Assembly (NCBI RefSeq): GCF_951230155.1
Contig: NZ_CATNVD010000006.1
Location: forward strand, 62,001-126,000
DNA length: 64,000 bases
Source of the DNA: Parablautia sp. Marseille-Q6255
Lineage (GTDB): Bacteria > Bacillota > Clostridia > Lachnospirales > Lachnospiraceae
Direction of reading: 5' to 3'
Part shown: positions 20,644 through 29,220 of the stretch, piece by piece
Position numbering within the stretch: the first letter of the stretch is position 1
Layout of the letters: every line of letters starts with the position of its first letter
Notes under the pieces: generated by a model
The model's input: only the letters and a program-made list of their open reading frames with translations
What the model was told of the DNA's origin: nothing
Databases searched by the model: none
Translations under genes and position numbers: made by a program

Positions 20644-20739
20644 GATAGTGCTGTAACGGAAAAGCACAAAGCAGCATAAAAATGAATACAGGGAGGATAA
20701 AGACTGAGGAGAGGATCATGCAGTCTTGATGGGCAGAAC

Positions 20740-22389
20740 ATGGGGATTAACAGTATTATTTCATTATTAGGTGGTCTGGGACTCTTTCTGTTTGGCATGA
20801 AGTATATGGGAGAAGGGCTGGAGCTTGCCGCCGGCCCAAAGATGAAGGATCTTCTGGAAAAGCTGACGCGGAACCGGGTGATGGGCTTTTTGCTCGGGGC
20901 TTTGGTAACCATCGTGATCCAGTCGTCTTCTGCGACCACGGTTATGGTGATGGGCTTTATCAATGCGGAGATCATGGATCTTGCACAGGCGACAGGAGTG
21001 ATTTTCGGAGCCAATATCGGGACAACGATCACGAGTGTGCTGATCGCGCTCGACGTATCGGGGATCGCTCCGGTATGTATCTGCCTGGGCGCGGCGATGC
21101 TTTTATATGCAAAGCGTAAGAGGAATCGCTATGTGGGACAGGTTATCCTGGGGTTTGGTATTTTGTTTCAGGGACTGCATACGATGAGCGCGGCGATGTC
21201 ACCGCTGAAGGATTATGCTCCATTTCAGGATTTTATCATGAATGCAAGAAATCCGCTGCTCGGATTTGCAGTCGGGGTTGTCCTGTGCGCGGTGATACAG
21301 AGCTCTTCTGCTGCAGTCGGAGTGCTGCAGGCACTTGCCATGCAGGGACTGATGCCGCTGTACTTTGCTTCTTTTATTATCTGCGGGATCAATGTCGGTT
21401 CTTCGACACCGCCGCTTCTGTCTGCATTTAATGCAAAAAATAATGCAAAAAGAGCGGCAGTCATTTACCTGATCTTCAATATTGTCGGTGCGGCGATATT
21501 TATGCCGCTTACGATCCTTACGCCGCTTACGCAGGTGATTGAGCGGGCTGTGCCCAATGGGATGTTCCAGATCGCGGTATACCATATCCTCTTTAAAATT
21601 GTGACAGGCGTGATCCTCTTGCCGCTTGTCAATATGGTGGTCAGGTGGACCTATCATATTATACCGAAGCAGGCGCATGAGAGCGCGTTTTGTCTTGAGT
21701 ATATTGATAAAAATATGGATGGCGCTCCGGCTGTCATCTGCCTTCAGGTAGGGAAGGAGGTACACCGGATGGCGGAGCTGGTGCGGGAGAATTTTAAATG
21801 TGCTTCGGAGGGACTGATCGCGCATGATCTTTCACGGGCAGGACAATTAAACGACAATGAAGAGGTCGTAGATTATCTGGCGTCTGAGATCACAGATTAT
21901 CTGACAAAGGTGAATTTTGTTGCATTGCCGGCAACTGTATCGCACTATATGGGCTGTGCCTTTCATGTGATCAATGATCTGGAGCAGATCGGCGACCATG
22001 CGGTGAAGATCATGGAGCAAAATGAAAAATGTGTGGAGGGAAATTTTCTGTATTCAGAGGCTGCCCAGGCAGAGCTGGAGGAGATATCCAGGCTGGATCT
22101 GGAGTTGTTTGACGCAACGCTTGGCCTGTTTGGCGGAGAGGGGCTGACGATGGATGAATGGCAGCAGATCCGCAATAAGGAGCGTCTGATACGCCGGAAG
22201 ATTTCAGCTGCACAGACGAATCATATGGAGAGGCTGAAAAATAAAGAGTGTTCGTTTGCGCAGGGACTTACCTTTGTGGAAGCGTTGAACAGCTATCTGC
22301 GCATGGTGAACCATTCTGTGAATATCGCGGAGGCAAACGGGGCAGAGGCCATATCCGCCTTTGCAAGAGCAGAAACATATGTTAAATGA
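20740..22389 (+). CDS. Na+/phosphate cotransporter family protein with PhoU-like domain
   Basis: This 549-residue protein has two inverted membrane halves, each with the NptA signature QSSSA (VIQSSSATTV near 65, VIQSSSAAVG near 188), followed by GANIGTT and GINVGSS. The C-terminal ~200 residues are a cytoplasmic PhoU-like helical bundle (HVINDLEQIGDHAVKI, SYLRMVNHSVNIAEANG). Such proteins import inorganic phosphate with sodium; the PhoU part may sense or regulate. Repeats resembling a Pho box lie upstream. It is monocistronic and followed by a strong terminator. Confidence 0.93.
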   Translation: MGINSIISLLGGLGLFLFGMKYMGEGLELAAGPKMKDLLEKLTRNRVMGFLLGALVTIVIQSSSATTVMVMGFINAEIMDLAQATGVIFGANIGTTITSVLIALDVSGIAPVCICLGAAMLLYAKRKRNRYVGQVILGFGILFQGLHTMSAAMSPLKDYAPFQDFIMNARNPLLGFAVGVVLCAVIQSSSAAVGVLQALAMQGLMPLYFASFIICGINVGSSTPPLLSAFNAKNNAKRAAVIYLIFNIVGAAIFMPLTILTPLTQVIERAVPNGMFQIAVYHILFKIVTGVILLPLVNMVVRWTYHIIPKQAHESAFCLEYIDKNMDGAPAVICLQVGKEVHRMAELVRENFKCASEGLIAHDLSRAGQLNDNEEVVDYLASEITDYLTKVNFVALPATVSHYMGCAFHVINDLEQIGDHAVKIMEQNEKCVEGNFLYSEAAQAELEEISRLDLELFDATLGLFGGEGLTMDEWQQIRNKERLIRRKISAAQTNHMERLKNKECSFAQGLTFVEALNSYLRMVNHSVNIAEANGAEAISAFARAETYVK

Positions 22390-22410
22390 CTTTTTCGTCT
22401 GAGAAAAAAG

Positions 22411-22470
22411 AAAAAGCCGGAGACCTTGCAGCGCCTGATGCGGCGTATCCTGCAAAGCCCCGGCTTTTTT
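22411..22470 (+). terminator. terminator after the Na/Pi cotransporter gene
   Basis: AAAAAGCCGG pairs with CCGGCTTTTTT around an internal second hairpin. The A-run on the other side lets it also serve the convergent SIS gene. Confidence 0.85.
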
Positions 22471-22505
22471 ATTGCGCCAGAAAGCAGATCGCTTTCTTCG
22501 TGAAG

Positions 22506-23117
22506 TTATTTCTCGTCGTCGCGCAGCTTTCCGAGCGCTCCGCCCGGATGCCACTTCACATACTGCTGTGGCGTGATATCCTTATCTGCCTGCAGCGCAA
22601 CGCTGAGTGCCTGAAGGACGAGTGTCTCTGCAAGAATGGACATTCTTGGAGCACGTCCGAGCGGGCCTCCCTCTTTTTTGACGCCGGCAAAGAGGTGGAC
22701 AGCGCTTTCTTTTGCAAGCCAGGAATCGCGGTTTCCGCTGACTCCGATGATCTTGCAGCCGTTGTTCTTTACTGCAAGGACTGTGGAGCGCATTTCAGCA
22801 GTCTCGCCGCTGTTTGAGATAAAGATCACTACATCGCCTGGTACAAGCTGACCGCAGGAGCCATGCACAGCCTCTGTGCCGTGAAGGAAATAAGTCGGGC
22901 TGCCCGTCGAGGACATGACGGAGGATATGTAGCCTGCGATATGTCCCGGTTTGCCGATACCTGATACGTGGACGCGGCCGCCGTTTTTCTGTGTTTCGGT
23001 GATCAGATCAGCTGCCGCCTCGATCTCACTGTAATCCATCTGGTCAATAAACTCGCTCAGATCATTTTTTACTGTATCAAGAAAAAATGAGTAAGCTTCT
23101 TTGCATTTTGTATCCAT
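22506..23117 (-). CDS. SIS-domain sugar-phosphate isomerase (KpsF/GutQ-like, no CBS domains)
   Basis: This 203-residue protein is a single SIS domain: RVHVSGIGKPGHIAGYISSVMSSTG, HGTEAVHGSCGQLVPGDVVIFISNSGET, and the C-terminal WHPGGALGKL typical of arabinose-5-phosphate isomerases. The family interconverts keto- and aldo-sugar phosphates. The CBS pair found in KdsD/GutQ is absent, and a Gram-positive would not need Kdo, so the substrate is probably another pentose or hexose phosphate. It is 29 bases downstream of a ribokinase gene on the same strand, which suggests they act on the same sugar: phosphorylation, then isomerisation. Confidence 0.82.
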   Translation of the reverse strand: MDTKCKEAYSFFLDTVKNDLSEFIDQMDYSEIEAAADLITETQKNGGRVHVSGIGKPGHIAGYISSVMSSTGSPTYFLHGTEAVHGSCGQLVPGDVVIFISNSGETAEMRSTVLAVKNNGCKIIGVSGNRDSWLAKESAVHLFAGVKKEGGPLGRAPRMSILAETLVLQALSVALQADKDITPQQYVKWHPGGALGKLRDDEK

Positions 23118-23146
23118 GATCGTTGTAAGCCTCCTAAATTAAAAAA

Positions 23147-24142
23147 TCATGCTTTTAAAGCTGAAGTATCCGGAACGTGCCCTGTTCTTTCCTGAAGGAA
23201 GGACTCTACCTTTTCCAGCGTCGGAAGAGATGGCATAGCGCCCATAGCGGATACGGTAAGCGCTGCTGTATGGTTGGCGAATTTCAGTGTTTCATCGTAG
23301 CCCCAGCCGCAGCTTAATCCTACGGAAAGTGCGCCTACGAAGGAATCGCCGGCAGCAGTCGGGTCAACAGCCATGATGTTTTCTGCGCATGGGCTGTAGA
23401 AAATGCCATCCTTTTCTGTGTCAAGGATCGCACCGGCTTCTCCGAGCGTGATCAGGACATTTTTTACACCCTTTGCTTTGAGCGCTGCAGTGGCAGCTTT
23501 TGCTTCTTCCATATTGACGCCCTTACCCTCGTGGGAGATGCGGATCCCTACCATATCGTACGCCTCGTGCTCATTCGGGGAGATGTACGTCAGGTGAGAG
23601 AGCAGCTCGTCGGACAGCGGTGCGCTCGGCGCAGAGTTGAGCATAACGGGAACACCCTTTTCATATGCATAAGAGGCTACCAGCTCATTGATCTCCATCG
23701 GGATCTCAAGCTGAAGCACAACGAGATCATAATCTGCGATTTTTTCCTTTAAGAATGCAACATCCTCTGCCGTGATGCTCATATTGGAACCTGACAGGAC
23801 GATAATACGGTTTACGGTCTGCTTACCCGGAGCCTCCTCAAGGATGATGACGCTGCATCCGGATGGAAGCTTATCGTCATACAGGATATATTCTGTATTG
23901 ATACCGGCTTCTTTGCAGGTCTTTACCATGTCTTCTCCATTGCTGTCATGACCAAGCTTTCCGACCATTGTAACGTCGGCGCCGAGACGTGCCATTTGTA
24001 CTGCCTGATTGGCTCCTTTTCCACCGGGAGCCTTTGAAAAGGTACCGCCAAGGACAGTCTGTCCTTCACGCGGGAACACTTCCGTAGTGGCGATCTGATC
24101 CATTACAAAGCTGCCGACTACGAGAATTTTTGGTTTTGCCAT
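23147..24142 (-). CDS. rbsK: ribokinase-type PfkB sugar kinase
   Basis: This 331-residue kinase has both PfkB signatures: the N-terminal APGGKGANQAVQMARLG and the C-terminal DPTAAGDSFVGAL with the catalytic aspartate. ISPNEHEA is also typical. Ribokinase phosphorylates D-ribose at O5 with ATP. The sequence is closest in style to ribokinase, but the family is broad and the actual pentose could differ. It is transcribed first in a two-gene unit with the SIS isomerase; no transporter is adjacent. AAAGGAG lies ten bases upstream of the start. Confidence 0.85.
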   Translation of the reverse strand: MAKPKILVVGSFVMDQIATTEVFPREGQTVLGGTFSKAPGGKGANQAVQMARLGADVTMVGKLGHDSNGEDMVKTCKEAGINTEYILYDDKLPSGCSVIILEEAPGKQTVNRIIVLSGSNMSITAEDVAFLKEKIADYDLVVLQLEIPMEINELVASYAYEKGVPVMLNSAPSAPLSDELLSHLTYISPNEHEAYDMVGIRISHEGKGVNMEEAKAATAALKAKGVKNVLITLGEAGAILDTEKDGIFYSPCAENIMAVDPTAAGDSFVGALSVGLSCGWGYDETLKFANHTAALTVSAMGAMPSLPTLEKVESFLQERTGHVPDTSALKA

Positions 24143-24241
24143 TGTTTCGTAACTCCTTTCTGTTTGCTTTGCTGCAATAAAGTTAGGATATCAAAAAATA
24201 TAAGAAAAATCAACAGATGTGCAAAAGATATTTCAGGATAT

Positions 24242-24270
24242 TTGACGGCGTTGTCTCTTTATTATATACT
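24242..24270 (+). promoter_or_regulatory. promoter of the YitT-like gene
   Basis: TTGACG-N17-TATACT lies 43 bases before the TTG start of the YitT-like gene. Confidence 0.7.
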
Positions 24271-24313
24271 GGTGACATAAAGCAGAGAGAGAAGAGAGAG
24301 GAGTAATTTCAGA

Positions 24314-24928
24314 TTGTTTTCAGGAATAAAATTCAGTTACTGTATCATTGCGCTGCTCGGAAGCGCGGTTCAGGCGTTTGGACTTTACAATATCCATTCG
24401 CTTTCCGGTGTGACAGAGGGAGGTGTGCTTGGCATGACGCTTCTGCTGGATCACTGGCTGCAGATATCGCCGGCCGTGTCAGGGTTTGTGATGAACGGCG
24501 CATGCTACGCTCTTGGGTGGAAGCTTTTGGGCAGGGTGTTTCTGGTATATTCGTTCGTTGCCAGCGCAGGCTTTTCTGTGGCTTACCGGATCTGTGAGCA
24601 GTTCGATCCGCTTTGGCCAAAGATCGCGCAGATGCCGCTTCTGGCCGCGGTACTTGGCGCAGCATTTGTCGGCGTGGGAGCCGGGATCTGTGTGAGGGTC
24701 GGAGGAGCGACGAGCGGAGATGATGCGCTGGCCATGAGCCTTTCGCATGTGACGAGGGTGAAAGTGCAGTGGATCTATCTGACGAGTGATCTGATCGTGC
24801 TTCTTTTATCACTGAGCTATATTCCAGTAAAGCGGATCGCATACTCTTTACTGACTGTGATCCTTTCCGGACAGATCATCGGAGCAGTGCAAAAAATCCC
24901 CTCCAGGCGGGGCAGAACACAAAAATGA
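24314..24928 (+). CDS. YitT-family membrane protein (short form)
   Basis: This 204-residue protein has five to six membrane helices and the YitT/DUF161 hallmarks: FGLYNIHSLSGVTEGGVLGMTLLLDHW near the N-terminus and GVGAGICVRVGGATSGDDALAMSLSHVTRVKVQWIYLTSDLIVLLLSL in two later segments. The DUF2179 cytoplasmic domain of full YitT proteins is missing, as in shorter relatives. The start is a TTG; GAGGAG lies about 11 bases upstream and no ATG fits. Function is unknown for the family; transport is likely. Confidence 0.82.
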   Translation: MFSGIKFSYCIIALLGSAVQAFGLYNIHSLSGVTEGGVLGMTLLLDHWLQISPAVSGFVMNGACYALGWKLLGRVFLVYSFVASAGFSVAYRICEQFDPLWPKIAQMPLLAAVLGAAFVGVGAGICVRVGGATSGDDALAMSLSHVTRVKVQWIYLTSDLIVLLLSLSYIPVKRIAYSLLTVILSGQIIGAVQKIPSRRGRTQK

Positions 24929-25032
24929 TTGACTTTTACAGGAGATAGTAGTAAAAAATAAGAAATTGATGATATTGATTTAAAGCGGGCTATCAGGGTA
25001 TCTTATAAAAAAGAAAGAAAAAGAGGGCATGT

Positions 25033-25548
25033 ATGACAAAAAATGAATTTCTTGATGCACTTGGACGGATGCTTAACCGTGAGCTGTCTGAGGAAGAGGT
25101 ACGCAGCAATGTGAACTATTATGCAAACTATATCGAACAGCAGGTGCGCGGTGGAAAGACAGAGGAGCAGGTGCTTTTGGAGCTGGGAGATCCCAGACTG
25201 ATCGCGCGTACGATCCTGCAGGTTGACCAGCAAAAGGAAGAGGCATACGGCAGCGGCTACGGTGAAGCACAGGGCTATGATACGCAGACCGTTTATACAG
25301 AAAATGCAGACGGTACTTATCAGGAGTCCTATGAAGATGCGCAGGAGAAGAAGGATCCGTTTTCCTCTTTTAACGCAAACGTAAAGGTGCATGGCTTTGG
25401 ATGGAAGCAGTGGCTGGTCCTGATCCTCGTGCTTCTTGTTATATTCATGATCCTTGGCACAGTTTTTGCAGTTATGTGGCAGCTTTTGCCGTTTATCCTT
25501 CTGGGAGCGGGACTGTACTGGCTCTATAAGCGATTTCTGGCGCGATAA
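25033..25548 (+). CDS. DUF1700/HAAS-type membrane protein (171 aa)
   Basis: The N-terminal ~65 residues form the HAAS signalling domain (MTKNEFLDALGRMLNRELSEEEVRSNVNYYANYI, then GDPRLIARTIL). A low-complexity Gly/Tyr/Gln/Glu linker (70-110) leads to a C-terminal pair of membrane helices (about 127-165). In Firmicutes such proteins are often paired with PadR regulators and membrane proteins; here no PadR gene is adjacent. A weak promoter, TTGACT-N17-TAAAAA, begins at 24929. Role uncertain. Confidence 0.82.
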   Translation: MTKNEFLDALGRMLNRELSEEEVRSNVNYYANYIEQQVRGGKTEEQVLLELGDPRLIARTILQVDQQKEEAYGSGYGEAQGYDTQTVYTENADGTYQESYEDAQEKKDPFSSFNANVKVHGFGWKQWLVLILVLLVIFMILGTVFAVMWQLLPFILLGAGLYWLYKRFLAR

Positions 25549-25567
25549 GGCACGGCCGGTTTGGATG

Positions 25568-25596
25568 TTGCGAAAAAAGGGGAAAAATGTTATACT
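25568..25596 (+). promoter_or_regulatory. apt promoter
   Basis: TTGCGA-N17-TATACT lies 55 bases before the apt start. Confidence 0.55.
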
Positions 25597-25651
25597 GTTT
25601 TGCAGTGCATTTTATAATGAGGCTGTATGAAGCCAAAAAGGAGCGGGAAGA

Positions 25652-26176
25652 ATGAAAAAGATAGAAGAGTATGTCAGAAGTATACCGGATTTTCCGGAGC
25701 CGGGGATCATTTTCCGGGATGTGACAAGTATTTTGCAGGATGCGCAGGGGCTGAAGCTCGCGATCGATCTGATGCAGGAAAAGCTGGCCGGTGTGGATTT
25801 TGACGTTGTGGCAGGTACAGAATCCCGCGGTTTTATTTTTGGGGTCCCGATCGCATACAATCTGAACAAACCGTTTGTTCCGGTGCGCAAAAAGGGCAAG
25901 CTGCCGTGTGAGACAGTTTCTATGGAGTATGCCCTCGAGTACGGCACAGCGCAGATCGAGATGCACAAAGACGCGATCCGTCCGGGACAGAAGGTTGTGG
26001 TGATCGATGATCTGATCGCCACAGGCGGTACTGTGGAGGCTGCGGTCAAGCTGATCGAGAAGCTTGGCGGAGAGGTCGTAAAGATCGTATTTCTGATGGA
26101 GCTTGCCGGACTGAAGGGCAGGGAAAAGCTTGCAAAATACGATGTAGAATCAGTGATCTGTTACGAAGGAAAATAA
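25652..26176 (+). CDS. apt: adenine phosphoribosyltransferase
   Basis: This 174-residue enzyme salvages adenine to AMP using PRPP. The PRPP motif VVVIDDLIATGGTV (about 114-127), the N-terminal FPEPGIIFRDVTSILQD and the flexible-loop segment RKKGKLPCETVSMEYALEYG are all standard. It precedes relA by 64 bases in the same direction; apt next to relA is a widespread Firmicutes arrangement linking purine salvage with alarmone control. Confidence 0.97.
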   Translation: MKKIEEYVRSIPDFPEPGIIFRDVTSILQDAQGLKLAIDLMQEKLAGVDFDVVAGTESRGFIFGVPIAYNLNKPFVPVRKKGKLPCETVSMEYALEYGTAQIEMHKDAIRPGQKVVVIDDLIATGGTVEAAVKLIEKLGGEVVKIVFLMELAGLKGREKLAKYDVESVICYEGK

Positions 26177-26240
26177 AGCAGTCCGGGATGGCGCAAAGCG
26201 TCTGGTATTCGGGACCAAAGCTAGAGAAGATGGTGGGTCT

Positions 26241-28544
26241 ATGGCGGTAGATACGAGAACAAAACAGCAAAGAGTCGAAGAAATAAAAAAAGCAGATGCC
26301 AGCGTGAAGACGATGGAGGATTTTACGAGCCCTGATATTTTGTATCAGGAGCTGATCGATGGTGTCAGGAAGTATCATCCGTCGGACGACATTTCGATGA
26401 TTGAAAAGGCGTATCGGATCGCGTATGATGCGCATAAGGATCAGCGCCGAAAATCAGGTGAGCCGTATATTATACATCCGCTGTGCGTTGCGATTATTCT
26501 GGCCGATCTGGAGCTTGACAAGGAGACGATCGTCGCCGGGCTTTTGCATGATGTAGTCGAGGATACGGTCATGACCTCCGAGGAGCTCAAAGAGGAGTTC
26601 GGAGAAGAGGTAGAGCTGCTGGTCGATGGGGTGACAAAGCTGGGACAGCTCAGTTATTCGGCAGATAAGGTGGAGGTGCAGGCAGAGAATCTGCGCAAGA
26701 TGTTCCTGGCTATGGCCAAGGACATCCGTGTCATTTTGATCAAACTGGCGGACCGTCTCCACAATATGCGTACGCTCAAGTACATGCGTCCGGAGAAGCA
26801 GCGGGAAAAGGCGCGGGAGACGATGGATATTTATGCGCCGATCGCCCACCGTCTGGGTATTTCCAAGATCAAGGTCGAGCTCGATGATCTGTCTTTGAAG
26901 TATCTGGAGCCGGAAGTATATTATGATCTGGTAGAAAAGATCGCGCTGAAGCGCGATGCGAGACAGGCGTTTGTCAACCGCATTGTAGAGGAGGTCAGCA
27001 AGCATATCGAGGCTGCCGGCATCAAGGCGCAGATTGACGGACGCATCAAGCATTTTTTCAGTATTTATAAGAAGATGGTGAACCAGCAGAAGACGCTGGA
27101 TCAGATATATGACCTTTTTGCAGTCCGCATTATCGTCGATACGGTAAAGGACTGCTATGCGGCGCTCGGCGTTATCCATGAGATGTACAAGCCGATCCCG
27201 GGCCGTTTTAAGGACTATATCGCAATGCCGAAGCAGAATATGTACCAGTCTTTGCATACGACGCTGATCGGACCGAACGGGACCCCGTTTGAGATCCAGA
27301 TCCGGACGTTTGAGATGCACCGGACAGCCGAGTATGGTATTGCGGCGCACTGGAAGTACAAAGAGGCTGCAGGCGGCAAAAGCGTTGACACGAAGAGCGA
27401 GGAGGAGAAGCTCTCGTGGCTGCGTCAGGTGCTTGACTGGCAGATGTCGGACAACCGGGAGTTTATGAGTCTCTTAAAGAGTGATTTCGACCTGTTTTCT
27501 GAGAGCGTATACTGTTTTACGCCTTCCGGTGATGTGAAAAACCTTCCAAACGGCTCCACACCGATCGATTTTGCCTACAGCATCCACAGCGCAGTCGGAA
27601 ACCGCATGATCGGCGCCAGGGTCAACGGCAAGCTGGTGACGATCGATTACGTGATCCAGAACGGAGACCGCATTGAGATCATTACATCGCAGAATTCACG
27701 GGGACCAAGCCGCGACTGGCTCAAGATCGTTAAGAGCTCTCAGGCGAAGAACAAGATCAATCAGTGGTTTAAGCAGGAATTAAAAGAAGATAATATCGTA
27801 AAGGGCAAGGAGATGCTTGCAGCGTACTGCAAGTCAAAATCGATCGTCCAGTCAGATATTATGAAGCCGGAATATATGGAGCGCGTGCTGACAAAATATG
27901 GCTTCCGGGACTGGGATTCTGTGCTCGCGGCACTCGGACACGGAGGACTGAAGGAGGGCCAGGTTGTCAATAAGCTGATGGAAGGCTATGATCAGGACCA
28001 CAAAAAAGAGGTCACGGATGAGCAGATCATCGAGGCTGTACAAAACGCGAAGGAGGCCGCTCCGGTCCGTGTCCAGAAAATGAAGGGCGGGATCACCGTA
28101 CAGGGGATCGATGATATCAGCGTCCGGTTTGCAAAGTGCTGCAGTCCGATCCCGGGAGACGAGATCATCGGGTTTGTGACGCGGGGGCGCGGTGTGACGA
28201 TACACCGGACAGACTGTATCAATATCATCAACCTCCCGGAGGAGGAGCGTGCGCGTATCATTGACGCGGAATGGCAGAAGGATGCGGTCACAGGAGACAA
28301 GGGCATGTATCTCGCAGAGATCATGATCTACAGTACGAACCGCACCGGATTGCTGGTCGATATTACGAAGCTGTTTACGGAGAGAAAGATCGACGTGACA
28401 TCCGTAAATTCCAGAACAAATAAGCAGGGGATCGCGACGATCGCGATGTCCTTTGAGGTATCTGATAAGGATACGCTGAATTATATGATCGAAAAGATCC
28501 GCCAGGTGGAGAGCGTGATCGATGTAGAGCGTACGACAGGATGA
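26241..28544 (+). CDS. relA: bifunctional (p)ppGpp synthetase/hydrolase RelA/SpoT
   Basis: This 767-residue Rel protein has the full domain order: HD hydrolase (GLLHDVVEDT, His103-Asp104; intact, so hydrolysis is expected), RelA synthetase (near 240-350, with DLFAVRIIVDTVKDCYAALGVIHEMY in two adjoining pieces), TGS (CFTPSGDVKNLPNGSTPIDFAYSIHS), a zinc-finger-like helical region with KCCSPIPGD, and a C-terminal ACT domain. It makes and degrades the stringent-response alarmone. By lowering GTP it would relieve CodY repression. It lies between apt and the MBL/hemZ genes. Confidence 0.97.
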   Translation: MAVDTRTKQQRVEEIKKADASVKTMEDFTSPDILYQELIDGVRKYHPSDDISMIEKAYRIAYDAHKDQRRKSGEPYIIHPLCVAIILADLELDKETIVAGLLHDVVEDTVMTSEELKEEFGEEVELLVDGVTKLGQLSYSADKVEVQAENLRKMFLAMAKDIRVILIKLADRLHNMRTLKYMRPEKQREKARETMDIYAPIAHRLGISKIKVELDDLSLKYLEPEVYYDLVEKIALKRDARQAFVNRIVEEVSKHIEAAGIKAQIDGRIKHFFSIYKKMVNQQKTLDQIYDLFAVRIIVDTVKDCYAALGVIHEMYKPIPGRFKDYIAMPKQNMYQSLHTTLIGPNGTPFEIQIRTFEMHRTAEYGIAAHWKYKEAAGGKSVDTKSEEEKLSWLRQVLDWQMSDNREFMSLLKSDFDLFSESVYCFTPSGDVKNLPNGSTPIDFAYSIHSAVGNRMIGARVNGKLVTIDYVIQNGDRIEIITSQNSRGPSRDWLKIVKSSQAKNKINQWFKQELKEDNIVKGKEMLAAYCKSKSIVQSDIMKPEYMERVLTKYGFRDWDSVLAALGHGGLKEGQVVNKLMEGYDQDHKKEVTDEQIIEAVQNAKEAAPVRVQKMKGGITVQGIDDISVRFAKCCSPIPGDEIIGFVTRGRGVTIHRTDCINIINLPEEERARIIDAEWQKDAVTGDKGMYLAEIMIYSTNRTGLLVDITKLFTERKIDVTSVNSRTNKQGIATIAMSFEVSDKDTLNYMIEKIRQVESVIDVERTTG

Positions 28545-28593
28545 GCGGTCAGTCCGGACAGCAAAACAATCTCAGACAGCGAAGGGTGAAAGT

Positions 28594-29220
28594 ATGCAGA
28601 AGCTTCAGATAGAGACGCTGGTGCTTGGTGCGATGGCGACGAATTGCTATCTCGTTATGCACCGGGAGACAAAAAAACTGATAATCATTGATCCGGGCGC
28701 ACAGCCGGAACGTATCATCAGCAAAATAGCGCAGATGGACGCGCAGCCGGTGGCAGTGCTTTTGACGCACGGTCATTTTGACCATATCGGGGCAGCCAGA
28801 TGTGTTGCAGACAGATATGGCATACCGGTATGCGGGCCGGAGAAGGAACAGGAGATTTTTGAGGATACACAGAAAAATCTTTCAGCAATGTTTGGTGATC
28901 CTGTGACCGTCAGGCCGGATCAGACATTTTGCGATGGGCAGCAGGTGGATCTGGGAGGGATTGCTGTGAAGGTGATCGCTACTGCGGGCCACACGCTGGG
29001 AGGCGCATGCTACTATATCCCGGAGGAAGCGGTACTGTTTTCCGGCGATACGCTGTTTTGCGCAAGCGTTGGGCGGACAGATTTTCCGACGGGCAGCATG
29101 AGTGCGCTGCGGGATTCCATCCATACGAAACTGTTTGTGCTTCCGGAGGATACGGCTGTATATCCGGGGCACAATGAAGCAACCAATATTGGCTATGAGA
29201 AACGGTATAATCCGTATTAA
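28594..29220 (+). CDS. MBL-fold metallohydrolase (glyoxalase II-like)
   Basis: This 208-residue metallo-beta-lactamase-fold protein carries LLTHGHFDHIGA (the HxHxDH zinc motif), TAGHTLGGACYY, FSGDTLFCASVGRTDFP and a final PGHNEATN. These match the YqgX/GloB-like group that hydrolyses thioesters. It lies between relA and hemZ and its stop overlaps the hemZ start (TAATG), indicating translational coupling; this rel-MBL-hemZ-hisS-aspS order recurs in clostridia to my knowledge. Confidence 0.9.
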   Translation: MQKLQIETLVLGAMATNCYLVMHRETKKLIIIDPGAQPERIISKIAQMDAQPVAVLLTHGHFDHIGAARCVADRYGIPVCGPEKEQEIFEDTQKNLSAMFGDPVTVRPDQTFCDGQQVDLGGIAVKVIATAGHTLGGACYYIPEEAVLFSGDTLFCASVGRTDFPTGSMSALRDSIHTKLFVLPEDTAVYPGHNEATNIGYEKRYNPY